From Mycoplasmopsis columboralis (GTDB lineage Bacteria > Bacillota_I > Bacilli_A > Mycoplasmatales > Metamycoplasmataceae), in assembly GCF_900660675.1 (NCBI RefSeq), contig NZ_LR215039.1:248001-312000 (forward strand): a stretch of 64,000 nt of DNA. The letters run 5' to 3'. Positions 9,591 through 18,920 of the stretch are shown piece by piece. The first letter of the stretch is position 1; every line of letters begins with the position of its first letter. A model generated the notes under the pieces. That model saw only the letters and a program-made list of their open reading frames with translations, made no database searches and had not been told where the DNA came from. Both the position numbers and the translations under genes were made by a program.

Positions 9591-11813
9591 TTATTTAAGC
9601 TCAATTTCTTCATTAGATTTATCTCTAATGATAATTTTGTTTTTAATATCTATTTCGTTTACCATTCAACCATTTCAATGACAATCTCTAATGAATTGAT
9701 CTATTCTATTAACCCCATTAATTTCCTTTAAAGTAACAACAATACCAAAAAGTAATCCTTCACCATCTTTGTTATTCAATCTATTATTTGTTTTGACTTC
9801 TATACCCCATTTTTTACTATCATAAGAATTTTTCGGTTTGTCATATTTTGTTATTTTTTCAGAGATATATTTAACGTTATCTCATTTTCTAAATAAGTTT
9901 CTTGCGTTGTTTTCTTTTAAATAAAAAGACTCATTATCATATTTATTGTCATTTTGCTTGTCTCCTTTAATGTCAAGGATTTTATTGTTTTTAAGTCTTC
10001 CTATATGTAAGTTTAATTCTGTATTTGTGTAATCTACTCCTTGAGTTCGGGTTGTTTTTGGGAAATAACACATTGTTGCTTTTACTTTATAAGGGAATTT
10101 GTCATCCTTTAAAGGAACTGGTAATGAATAATTATATGTGTTTCATTTTTCGCTTATCCCTGAGATAAAAAATTTAATCTCATCATTTTTGCTTTCTATT
10201 ATTTCTTCAATTCTTATAGGTACTATTCCATGCCCAAAAATTGAAATAAATTCTTTTGTAGGTTCAGATTCTCAACCTCTTGCTGAATCAATAATTAATG
10301 CTTTAGCCACTTCTCTGCTACATCCGACAATTTCGATTAAATAGGCTAACTTTCTTGCTATTCAAGGCGCAGCAAAAGAAGCTCCTGAAATTTGTTGTTT
10401 TCCAATATTTGTTCAAACATTCATCATTTTTTCAGGACTTCCGCCATAATAACTTACATCTGGTTTTGCAAAAAAAGATAAAACTATTCCTTTTCGAGTG
10501 TACGGAGCAGATTCTTTGTTTGAAGTTACAGAATTAACAACAATGGAATTAATTGAATCAGCAGGAGATCCGATCCTTAAATTTTCTTGAGAAGAATTAT
10601 TATTTGTACCTGCAATTACAAAAATAACATTGTATTCATTTTGAATTTTATCCAATTCAGAACCAATATATGAGATAAAATATTTGTCTATTTCTTCATT
10701 TGAACCAATTGAAATATTTCACACTTTAATATCGGTGTTTCCTTTAATTATTCATCTAATTTTTTGAATAAAAGTAGACTCTGAAAAACCTCTTGCTCGT
10801 GAAATTCCGAAATGTCTCACTCTAAATCTTCCGCATCCATCATCTAATCAATTATTTAAAGCTGGTCCATCAACTATAATTGAAGATACAGCCGTTCCAT
10901 GGTAATAGTCCTTTTCATATTTCTGTATTTCTTTATTAGTGTCATCGTAATATTCTACCCATTTTGAAAAATATACTTTATCATCAAAAAGAGTGTCAAT
11001 AACACCAATAATTGGTTCGTTTGCCGGAGCCGGTATTTCTGGTTGATTTGTTTCAATTATTTTATTAAATTCACCGATACTAAATTCTTTTTCATCATGT
11101 GAATACATGGCTACTAAATAAGATGCTTTTTCATTTAACTTTTCAACATCCTCTTCATATAATTTAACAGTATAATCATCTAAAAGATGATAATTAGTTA
11201 ATCCATATTTACTTAAAATGTCTTTAATATTTTTATCTGTTCTATATAAAGTGACAATTGACATACCAGGCTGTTTATATGCTCTTTCAATTCCAAAATA
11301 TTCAACATAGGAAAGATCTGCAATTATATTTTTAAATTGTTTCAAACTTATTCTATTATCATTAATTAATGAATCCTTAAAGAAAAAATCATTTGAAAAT
11401 ATTGAATTGTCAATTGATCCATTAAAATTTTCTTCCAAAATATTAAGTGCTTCTTCTATTTTAATAATAGTGTTTTCAAGTTTTTCTTTGGAAATGTAGT
11501 AAGTTATAATGTGTTTGTTTTCATCAGAATTAAATTTAATTCCCACAATTGATTCATTTGATTTATGTCCATTAAAAATTTCACTAATTCTTGAGCTTTT
11601 TGGAATGATATTTAAGTGATACACTGTTATTAAAACACCAGAAAATGGAGCGTTTTCTTGATTTCAAAAAGAAGAAATATTTTTTAAATCCTCTAACATT
11701 TTTTCAACATCTTTACTGGTTAATGTTCTATCAGTTTTCATTCTTTTAGGTCCAAAAACTGCCTTTCTGCTTTCTTGTGAAAAACGTCCTTTTAATTCAA
11801 GAAGTTTATTCAT
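9591..11813 (-). CDS. ietS: Subtilisin-like S8 serine protease, IetS-like
   Basis: 740 aa with no signal peptide, so probably cytoplasmic. The catalytic triad is complete: Asp273 in GVIDTLFDD, His305 in YHGTAVSS, Ser479 in SGASFAAP, with the oxyanion Asn in VIAGTNNNS. About 250 residues of unassigned N-terminal domain precede the protease, and a C-terminal domain carries CYFPKTTRTQGVDYTNTEL. The gene overlaps the end of the AAA ATPase gene by eight bases. This pairing (AAA ATPase, then intracellular subtilase) is that of the IetAS antiphage system; targets are unknown. UGG is used in KKWGIE and SKWVEY. System name by gene order and domains, not by database search. Confidence 0.8.
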
Positions 11814-12873
11814 TTAATTCCTCCGTTTTATTAATTTTCAAAGCAACCGAACTTTTAGATTTACCTGTTAATTTTTCTATTTCTCTAACTGTAAAACCTT
11901 TGTTTGATAATTCTAAAATATCATCTATATTTGCAGACGGATCTATGTTTTTATATAATTTTCTTAAATAATCAAATTCAGAATCAGGATTACTAAATGC
12001 CATTGAAATTCTTATTAAGTTTTTTAATTCACCTGGATAAGGAATTTCGCTAGCTAAATTCAGAATTTTTTTAAACAATCTTACATCTTTAGATAAAGTC
12101 TTAAATTTTTTCAAATATTCGTTTAAATAAGTTTCGGCAATTCTTAGTAAATCTTCTTTTTCGTATTTGTTGAAATTAACAAAAGCATCAAATCTTCTTC
12201 GTAGAGCAGCATCAAGCTCTTTATATAAATTAGTTGTTCCAATAATGATTACGTCGCTATTATTTTGATTTAATTTATCTAACTCTTTTAAAATAGTTGA
12301 TGTAGCTCTACCCATTTCTCTAAGATCGTTTTTATTAATTCTATCTAAAGCAATTATGTCTATTTCATCAAATAAAACTATTATTTTCTCTCTAGAACCT
12401 ATTTGAGTGATTTTTTCAAATAAATGAACAATGTTTTTGTTTGTTTGTCCTAATCTACTATCAACAACATTTTCAAAATTAACCATCAATAGTGTTCTGT
12501 TTAAAGTTCTGGCAATGTATTTTGCTGCTTCAGTTTTTCCAGTACCAGGTAATCCTTCAAATAAAAATTTATTTATTCCAACATTGTGCTTTATAGCATT
12601 TAAAATTCCCACTATTTTTTCATAAATATTTTCGGGTAGATCTAAAAAATTCAACTCCGACACAGGAACAACCTTTAAAAAAGGACTTTCTGAAACCGAT
12701 TCTTGAGGAACGAATAAATTCGCTCCAGCTATTAGTGTCATTACATAATCAGCCAATTCGTAATCACCATTTTTGTCAAAATATTTTGCAACTTTTATCG
12801 CTTCTTCTCTAAAGCCTATTTCGTTTTTTTCGGCGTGATATCTTATTAAGTTTAAAATGTTTTCTTTTTTCAT
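11806..12873 (-). CDS. ietA: AAA+ ATPase, IetA-like partner of the subtilase
   Basis: 355 aa with a single AAA module: Walker A GLPGTGKT at 107-114, Walker B IIVLFDEID near 164-172, sensor-1 VIIIGTTN, and an arginine finger in LRRRFD. The last 40 residues (FTVREIEKLTGKSKSSVALKI) look like a small helix-turn-helix. A helical N-terminal 95 residues may bind the protease. GGAG lies just before the ATG, and the stop overlaps the protease start (ATGAATAA), giving tight coupling. Predicted to regulate or deliver substrates to the adjacent subtilase (inference from IetAS systems). Confidence 0.82.
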   Translation of the reverse strand: MKKENILNLIRYHAEKNEIGFREEAIKVAKYFDKNGDYELADYVMTLIAGANLFVPQESVSESPFLKVVPVSELNFLDLPENIYEKIVGILNAIKHNVGINKFLFEGLPGTGKTEAAKYIARTLNRTLLMVNFENVVDSRLGQTNKNIVHLFEKITQIGSREKIIVLFDEIDIIALDRINKNDLREMGRATSTILKELDKLNQNNSDVIIIGTTNLYKELDAALRRRFDAFVNFNKYEKEDLLRIAETYLNEYLKKFKTLSKDVRLFKKILNLASEIPYPGELKNLIRISMAFSNPDSEFDYLRKLYKNIDPSANIDDILELSNKGFTVREIEKLTGKSKSSVALKINKTEELNE

Positions 12874-12950
12874 GCGAACTCCTATAATTTAATTTTATAT
12901 TATTTAATTAGTGTTGGACATTTTTTTCCCAAAAAGGACAAAGAAACAAA

Positions 12951-12972
12951 AAAAGACATTTTAGTGTCTTTT
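12951..12972 (-). terminator. Bidirectional-type hairpin after hsdS
   Basis: AAAGACA and TGTCTTT form a perfect 7-base-pair stem (loop TTTTAG). The minus strand reads into a run of T, ending the hsdS transcript 10 bases after its stop and just ahead of the AAA gene promoter region. Confidence 0.7.
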
Positions 12973-12981
12973 AGTATAAAT

Positions 12982-13578
12982 TTATTCGGTTTTAAGCAGT
13001 TTGTTTAAAAAGTATTTATATTGTTTTTCTAATAGAGATATTTGTACCGGTAAAATTCCTGATATTTCCGAACAATACTTTTCAAAATAGTCTAAAGCTA
13101 AAGAAATTTTTTTCTGTTTTTCAAGACTAAGAAGGGGTATTTTAACATTTTTTAATTTTCCTGTTGTAACAGTGGGTATTCCACTCCCTTCTAAAACATA
13201 CAAAGGTACATTTTTCTTTAAATAGTGATAGAAAAATCTGACATCGATTAAATTAGAATTTTGTTCTATAACTCCACACAATTGTGTAGGGGTAAATTTT
13301 TCATTACGATAAAATACTTCTCCAGCATTTGCTCCATACATCGCAATTGTTATATATTCACCATCATGAGTGTATGAATTAAGTCTTCCTATTTCACCGT
13401 TGTTGTTTGTTTGAGAAGAATATACTGGATATAAACCATTACTAATTAGTTCTTTCTTCACAATGTACTCGCCAGAATTCACAAATGCTAAATTAGATAA
13501 CAATAAATTGTTTTTTGAAAAAACTAAGGTTAAATAAGAAAGCAACTCAAAAACAATGCTATTTAACGTTTGCGCAAG
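12982..13578 (-). CDS. hsdS: HsdS segment D: target-recognition domain, out of frame behind an (AG)9 tract
   Basis: An open frame of about 199 codons without a good start of its own. It carries a type I specificity target-recognition domain (ISNGLYPVYSSQTNNNGEIG, ITIAMYGANAGEVFYR, GSGIPTVTTGKLKNVKIPLL) and the helical dimerisation end LLEKQYKYFLNKLLKTE. It follows an 89-bp repeat containing (AG)9. With 8 or 11 AG units in that tract it would be fused in frame to segment C; with the present 9 it is not. A TTG at 13545 is an unlikely start. Confidence 0.75.
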   Translation of the reverse strand, partial: LAQTLNSIVFELLSYLTLVFSKNNLLLSNLAFVNSGEYIVKKELISNGLYPVYSSQTNNNGEIGRLNSYTHDGEYITIAMYGANAGEVFYRNEKFTPTQLCGVIEQNSNLIDVRFFYHYLKKNVPLYVLEGSGIPTVTTGKLKNVKIPLLSLEKQKKISLALDYFEKYCSEISGILPVQISLLEKQYKYFLNKLLKTE

Positions 13579-14212
13579 CTCTCTCTCTCTCTCTCTGGAG
13601 ACACTTCAAGAGTTCCTTGAGCAAAGCTTAGAAGTTTATCACGATAATATGAGTATTGTTGTTCTCTGAGTTCAATTTCTTTTGGTAAACCAGTTTTAAG
13701 AGTGTTAGTTAGTTCTTCAAAAGTATTTAAAATATTAACTAAAACTTTTTGTTTTTCAATTGAAGGGATTGATACTTTTAAGTTTTTAATGACATTTCTT
13801 GGTAAAGAAGGAATTCCTGCTCCTTCTTTATTTTCCATTAAATACGACTCTTTATCTTTTAAAACGAAATATAAATATCTGTTTAATAATTTATCTTCAT
13901 TCTTTGTCTTAATCACATAGCAATGTGCGCCAGCTCAAAAATTAGTATTTTGTCAATCCACAAAACCAACAGAACCACCTTGAGCAATTGTTATATTATC
14001 TTTTTCAAAATTAAATTCATTGTAATATCCACTAGGTCTTACTCCACCATTAATTACTGGATATTTATCATTTTCTGATAGTTGACTTTTATTTAATTGC
14101 TCACCAATTTTAATATCAACAAATTTATCAAGAATAGAAACATTAGATTCATCAATTTTGTGTAATTGTGGTTTGAATATGTATTCAATTAGTTTGACTA
14201 CATTTTGCCAGT
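13563..14212 (-). CDS. hsdS: HsdS segment C: target-recognition domain, out of frame behind an (AG)9 tract
   Basis: Open frame lacking a normal start. It holds a complete target-recognition domain (DNITIAQGGSVGFVDW, GAGIPSLPRNVIKNLKVSIP) and a conserved helix ending REQQYSYYRDKLLSFAQGTL. It lies between two copies of an 89-bp repeat. Reading from segment B needs 10 or 7 AG units in the tract at 14213-14230 rather than the 9 present. In the current state it stops at 13563, soon after its own tract. Likely an alternative specificity module exposed by slippage. Confidence 0.75.
13579..13667 (-). repeat. 89-bp direct repeat, copy 1, with (AG)9 tract
   Basis: Identical to 14213-14301. Encodes the QQYSYYRDKLLSFAQGTL helix followed by VSP and Arg-Glu repeats from the (AG)9 tract at 13579-13596. 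The dinucleotide tract is a classical slipped-strand site, and the long identity allows recombination with copy 2. Confidence 0.95.
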
Positions 14213-15360
14213 CTCTCTCTCTCTCTCTCTGGAGACACTTCAAGAGTTCCTTGAGCAAAGCTTAGAAGTTTATCACGATAATATGAGTATTGTTGTTCTC
14301 TAAGGTTTAATTCTGAAGGCAAACCAATATTTAAGTCTTCACATATTTTTTCAAAATTATCAAGAACATATACAATTTTATTTTGAATATTTAAAGAGGG
14401 AATTTTTATTTTTATGCCATCTATATCAGAAATAGATAAAAATGGTTGATTTCCTTTCTTGTATTTTTCTAAACTCAAACTCTTTAAACAGTGATACAAA
14501 TATTTGTCTGAAATCTTTTCTTTTTTAGCTCTGCAAATTGTTCCGTTATAAGTGACGAAATGCTTACCAGAGGCTCAAATTACATTACCAACAGTTCCTA
14601 CATGACCAATGATAATGCCGTCTTCATTATTTCATTTGTCTGTGTACCCAACTATACCATTTGATCCATATACAGGAAAGACACCTCCATTGTTAGGAAT
14701 AGTATTACCTTCACCATAACGCATGTCTGCTAGCTCTTTTAATTTGTATACATTATTTAGTTTTTCATCTGATAAAAGATAATTTCTATAGTAAGTATAT
14801 TGTTCTTTTCTTGCCTTCAGCTCTGCCTTCAGCTCTGCTGAAAAAGTTGTAAATTTATCAAGTTTATCAATAATTTTATCTTGCTCTTCAATTGACGGAA
14901 TTGCGATTTCCATCTCGAGTATATCAGACATATTAGGATGTTTTATTCCTGATCCTCTGTAAAAACTTACAATAGTATTTATGTTGTTTTTTAAAAAGTA
15001 ATATAAATACTTTGTTCTTAATATTTCTTTATCTTTAACTACTGCAATTCTATTATCGGTAGTTACAAAAGCACCTTTGTAATATTGAACAATTGGATAT
15101 CCACCTCCTGGGATAGCGATTATTTCTTCATTAGAAACGAATTCATCAACTAAAGATCTATTTACAAAAATGTCGGATTCATAAGTTGTTAGAACTTTTA
15201 CATTTTCTTCATTTATTTTAGATAATTCAACAAATTTGTCTATTTCTTTTGCGAAAAAATACTTATATTTTTTAATAGATTCTTGTTTAAATAGATCAAC
15301 ATTTTGAAATTTTTTATCTCAAATGGTGACTTCTCAAAGTTTCTTCTTTGTTAAATTCAT
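14143..15360 (-). CDS. hsdS: Type I restriction specificity subunit HsdS (segments A and B, current reading state)
   Basis: 405 aa in the present state. Two target-recognition domains are visible: residues 1-140 (IPGGGYPIVQYYKGAFVTTD, GSGIKHPNMSDILEMEIAIP) and about 205-345 (NNGGVFPVYGSNGIVGYTDK, QPFLSISDIDGIKIKIPSL), each followed by a conserved helix. HsdS directs HsdM and HsdR to a bipartite site; neither partner gene is in the window. The spacer helix holds two AELK repeats. After the (AG)9 tract the frame runs on to TAA at 14143 with a short nonsense tail (UGA codons read as Trp). The ATG at 15360 has no Shine-Dalgarno and a -10 only six bases upstream. Confidence 0.85.
14213..14301 (-). 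repeat. 89-bp direct repeat, copy 2, with (AG)9 tract
   Basis: Perfect match to 13579-13667, offset 634 bases in the same orientation. Contains (AG)9 at 14213-14230, the switch between stopping after segment B and reading into segment C. Confidence 0.95.
14813..14836 (-). repeat. 12-bp tandem duplication in the HsdS spacer helix
   Basis: Two exact copies of a 12-base unit encode AELK-AELK in the helix between the two recognition domains. In EcoR124-type enzymes the number of a four-residue repeat here sets the length of the non-specific spacer in the target. Confidence 0.85.
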
Positions 15361-15366
15361 ATTTCA

Positions 15367-15372
15367 ATTATA
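15367..15372 (-). promoter_or_regulatory. -10 element of hsdS, leaderless geometry
   Basis: TATAAT on the minus strand ends six bases before the hsdS ATG, so transcription would start at or next to the start codon. TTGAAA about 19 bases upstream may be the -35. Confidence 0.55.
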
Positions 15373-15412
15373 TTTGAAAAATATTTATCAATTTCAATAA
15401 AGTCTGTGAGAT

Positions 15413-15435
15413 AAAAAAAATAGTGCATAGCACTA
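15413..15435 (-). terminator. Intrinsic terminator after tRNA-Trp
   Basis: TAGTGC-ATA-GCACTA stem followed on the minus strand by eight T. It ends the ychF/tRNA transcript before hsdS. Confidence 0.7.
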
Positions 15436-15442
15436 AAAATCT

Positions 15443-15516
15443 TGGCGGGGGTTAAAGGAATCGAACCCTTATCATCAGTTTTGGAGACTGCTATAATACC
15501 ATTATACTAAACCCCC
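15443..15516 (-). tRNA. trnW: tRNA-Trp (anticodon CCA)
   Basis: A 74-nt cloverleaf: GGGGGTT acceptor pairs with AACCCCC, discriminator G, encoded CCA, T arm GGGTTCGATTCC, anticodon loop CTCCAAA giving CCA. The G at position 73 suits tRNA-Trp. It reads UGG only; a second tRNA-Trp(UCA), not in this window, must read the many UGA Trp codons. The 27-43 pair is a G-A mismatch. It lies 11 bases after ychF. Confidence 0.88.
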
Positions 15517-15527
15517 GTAAATTTGGA

Positions 15528-16628
15528 TTATTTTCCAAATTTAAAGTGGCACACATCTCCATCTTGCATGATATAGTTTTTACCTTCTGAACGCATTTTA
15601 CCTGCGTTACGAGCTCCTTGTTCACCATTGTGAGCAATAAAGTCTTCATAAGCAATTACATCAGCTTTAATAAATTTTTTTTCAAAATCAGTGTGAATTA
15701 CTCCCGCACATCTAGGGGCGGCTCACCCTTTGTGATACACTCAAGCTCTAACTTCTACTACTCCCGCAGTAAAGTAAGTTTCTAAGTTCAGTAAATCAAA
15801 AGCTTCTCGAGTTAAAATATCTAGTCCACTTTTTTCAATACCATACATGTTTAGTAATTCTAATTTTTCATTTTCATCTTCTAAAGTGATTAATTCACTT
15901 TCAAGATGCACTGAAATAGGGAGTAATTTATCTTCATCTTTAAGAGAGTTTTTTAAGGCATTAAAAAGGGGATCTTCACTATAGTTAGCAATTTGCTCAT
16001 TGCTTAAGTTAGCCACGTAAATAATTGGTTTTAAAGTTAGTAAGTGATATCCCTTAATGTAGTGAAGTTCTTCTTCACTTAAAGACACTTCTCGAGCAGG
16101 AATTTCACTCTCTAAAGCTTGCTTAATTTTAAGAGCGGCATTTTGTTCAATAATTGATTGTTTGTCACCGCTTTTGGCTTTTTTAGCTACCCGATTTAAG
16201 ACATTGTTAATGGTTTCTAAATCAGCTAATATAAGTTCATAGTTAATAATTTCTTTATCTCTAACTGGATTGACACTATCAGCCACATGCATGATGTTTT
16301 TGTTTTCAAAACATCTAATGACATGAATGATTGCATCTACTTCACGAATGTTAGCTAAAAACTTGTTTCCAAGCCCTTCTCCTTTAGAAGCTCCTTGTAC
16401 CAGTCCGGCAATATCCACAAAATCAAAAGTTGCATGCACAATTTTGTTTGGTTGAATAATTTCAGCTAACTTATCTAAACGTTCATCCTTTAAAGCCACT
16501 GTTGAAATATTTGGTTCAATAGTAGTAAAAGCGTAATTTGATGCTTCTACTTGTTTTTTAGTCAGCGCGCTAAATAAGGTGCTTTTTCCAACATTAGGAA
16601 GTCCTACAATTCCTGCTTTTAATGCCAT
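15528..16628 (-). CDS. ychF: Redox-regulated ATPase YchF (OLA1 family)
   Basis: 366 aa, the usual length. P-loop [11 protein letters not shown] at residues 9-19 with [10 protein letters not shown] as switch I and [20 protein letters not shown] as the G3 region; YVANLS replaces NKxD-type G4, as in YchF, which prefers ATP. The C-terminal TGS-like domain ends with [20 protein letters not shown] and HFKFGK. YchF binds ribosomes and is linked to stress responses and protein quality. Two UGA codons near 15730 split it under the standard code. It is followed directly by tRNA-Trp. Confidence 0.95.
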
Positions 16629-16689
16629 ATTTTTCTCCTTTAATGTTTTTTTATTTTATCAAAAAATGCATTTTTAAAGCAACTAAATA

Positions 16690-16695
16690 TATAAT
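16690..16695 (+). promoter_or_regulatory. -10 element of ligA, leaderless geometry
   Basis: TATAAT ends six bases before the ligA ATG and there is no Shine-Dalgarno, so a leaderless transcript is predicted. Confidence 0.55.
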
Positions 16696-16701
16696 TAAGA
16701 A

Positions 16702-18912
16702 ATGAAAAATACTTCTAAAGATAATTTAACTTTTATTAAAAAAAGAATAGCTGAATTAGTTGAACAAATTAACTTTTGAAACTATGAATACTATGATTTG
16801 GATTTTCCAAGTGTTAGTGATACACAATATGATGAGGCTTATCAAGAACTGGTTGAGCTAGAAAATTTATATCCAGCCCTAATTAAAAAGAATTCACCCA
16901 CTCAAAAAATCGGAGGAACTTCTTCTAATAAATTTGTTAAATTTACTCACGCTAAGTCAATGCTTTCTTTAAATAAAGCATACTCAATTGAGGATGTGGT
17001 TAAATTTGATTCGGATGTATCAAAGGTAACTTTAACAAATCACTCATATTCGCTTGAACCTAAAATTGATGGTTTATCTATTTCACTTCATTATCAAGGC
17101 GGAGTTTTTGTGCGGGCAGTCACTCGTGGAGATGGAGAAATTGGAGAAGTAGTTACTGAAAATATTAAACAAATTCAGAATATTCCTTTAACTATTAACT
17201 ATAACAATGATCTGGAAATTCGCGGAGAAGTATATTTGAGCAAGCACAATTACAATGTTGCCAATGAGAAAATCAAGATAGAACATTATTTTAATTTAGC
17301 CTTGAAAAATCTTAAAAACTTAAATACTGTTTTGGAAAATAACTTATTAACTAGTGAATATAAAAACAAAATTCAAGAGTTGCTAAATAAAATAACAAAC
17401 ACAGCTAATTTAAATTTATCTTTTGAAGATTTAAAAACTTTTACTCAAGAAATTAATCATTTAATAAGCCAAAATACTTTTGTGGATTTTTCTGCTGAAA
17501 ATAGTGCTCCAAAGTTGTTTGCCAATCCAAGAAATGCAGCTAGCGGAACACTTAGACAACTTGACTTAAATGTGGTCAAACAACGAAATTTAGATTATTT
17601 TGTTTACGAAGTAGTTGATCCAAATACGCATGGAATTAACTCACAAATTAAAGCTTTGGCATTTTTAAAAGATTTAGGATTTGTGGTTAACGAATACATT
17701 TATCAAGCCAATTCACTTGAAGATGTAATAAATAAAATTAACGATTTTAAAGACATTAAAGCAACACTACCTTATGATTGCGATGGTTTTGTTATTAAAG
17801 TTAATGAAATGAAGTTTTGAGATCAATTAGGTTTTACCTCTAAGTTCCCAAAATATGCAATTGCTTTTAAATACGAAACCGAAGAAGCAATCACTAAAAT
17901 CATGGATATAAGCGCAGAAGTTGGACGTACTGGTAAAATTACTTATTTAGCCAAACTTGAACCTGTGCAATTAAATCAAACAACGGTCTCTGCTGCTACT
18001 TTGCACAATTATGAATATGTGTTAAATATGAATTTAAATGTTGGAGACTTAGTTAAGGTAATTAAATCCGGCGAAATCATTCCTAAAGTAATTGCGTTAG
18101 TACAAAAAAATACCACTCAAGTTTTTCCGAAAATTTTACATTGTCCTTCATGTAATAGCTTGTTGCAACAAAATCAAGATTTAGTTGACCAATTTTGTGT
18201 AAATCAAAATTGCAACGAAAAAATCATTCGGGCATTAATTCATTTTGCTTCTCGTGATGCTATGAACATTATGGACTTAGGTGAAGAAAATATTCGAATG
18301 TTTTATAAGGAAAAATTGCTTAATAACATTTTAGATATTTACAATTTACATCAAAAAAGAGAACTTTTAGAAACTCTTCCAAAAATTGGAAAACGTAAAG
18401 TTCAAAAATTAATTGCTAGTGTTGAAAAGTCAAAACAAACAACTTTAGCAAAAGCGCTTTTTGCAATCGGAATTAAAACAATCGGATCTCAAGTTGCTGA
18501 ATTAATTACTCAAGAAATTACACAGCTTTCAGATTTAATTACTTTGAATTTAGATAAATTAACTCAAATAAATACAATCGGAAATACTATTGTAGAAAAC
18601 TTACGCATCTTTGTGCAAAACCCACAAAATCAGGAGTTATTAAGACATTTAGATTCTTTATTAACTTACGAAAAAATTACCAAAACCAACAAACTTCAAG
18701 GATTAACTTTTGTTATAACTGGAACATTATCTCAAGGGCGAGATTATTATAAAAATTTAATTGTTCAAAACGGAGCTAAAGTTTCTTCTTCAGTAAGTTC
18801 CAATACTTCATACGTACTGGCCGGAGAAAACGCTGGAAGTAAATTAGATAAAGCAATTGCTCTAAATGTTAAAATTATTAATGAAGAGCAATTTAACGAA
18901 TTAATAAAATAA
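16702..18912 (+). CDS. ligA: NAD-dependent DNA ligase LigA
   Basis: 736 aa. Order of domains: Ia (YYDLDFPSVSDTQYDEAY), nucleotidyltransferase with catalytic Lys121 in EPKIDG and LFANPRNAASGTLRQLD, OB fold, C4 zinc finger (CPSC...CVNQNC near 490-520), helix-hairpin-helix repeats, and a C-terminal BRCT (GLTFVITGTLSQGRDYY). It seals nicks using NAD+. Compared with ordinary LigA (about 670 aa) it has an extra stretch of about 75 residues (about 192-270) inside the adenylation domain, before LFANPRN. The true start is ATG 16702, upstream of a UGA Trp codon at 16777. asnA follows eight bases later. Confidence 0.95.
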
Positions 18913-18920
18913 GGACAAAC

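Noticed and set aside
12901-12945. GGACA-containing segment resembling the IS3-element ends
   Set aside because: Only short words match (GGACA, TTGGACA) and there is no second end, target duplication or transposase remnant.
14142-14258. Separate start for HsdS segment C near 14258
   Set aside because: It would need a TTG inside the conserved helix in the wrong frame with no ribosome binding site; slippage in the AG tract explains the arrangement better.
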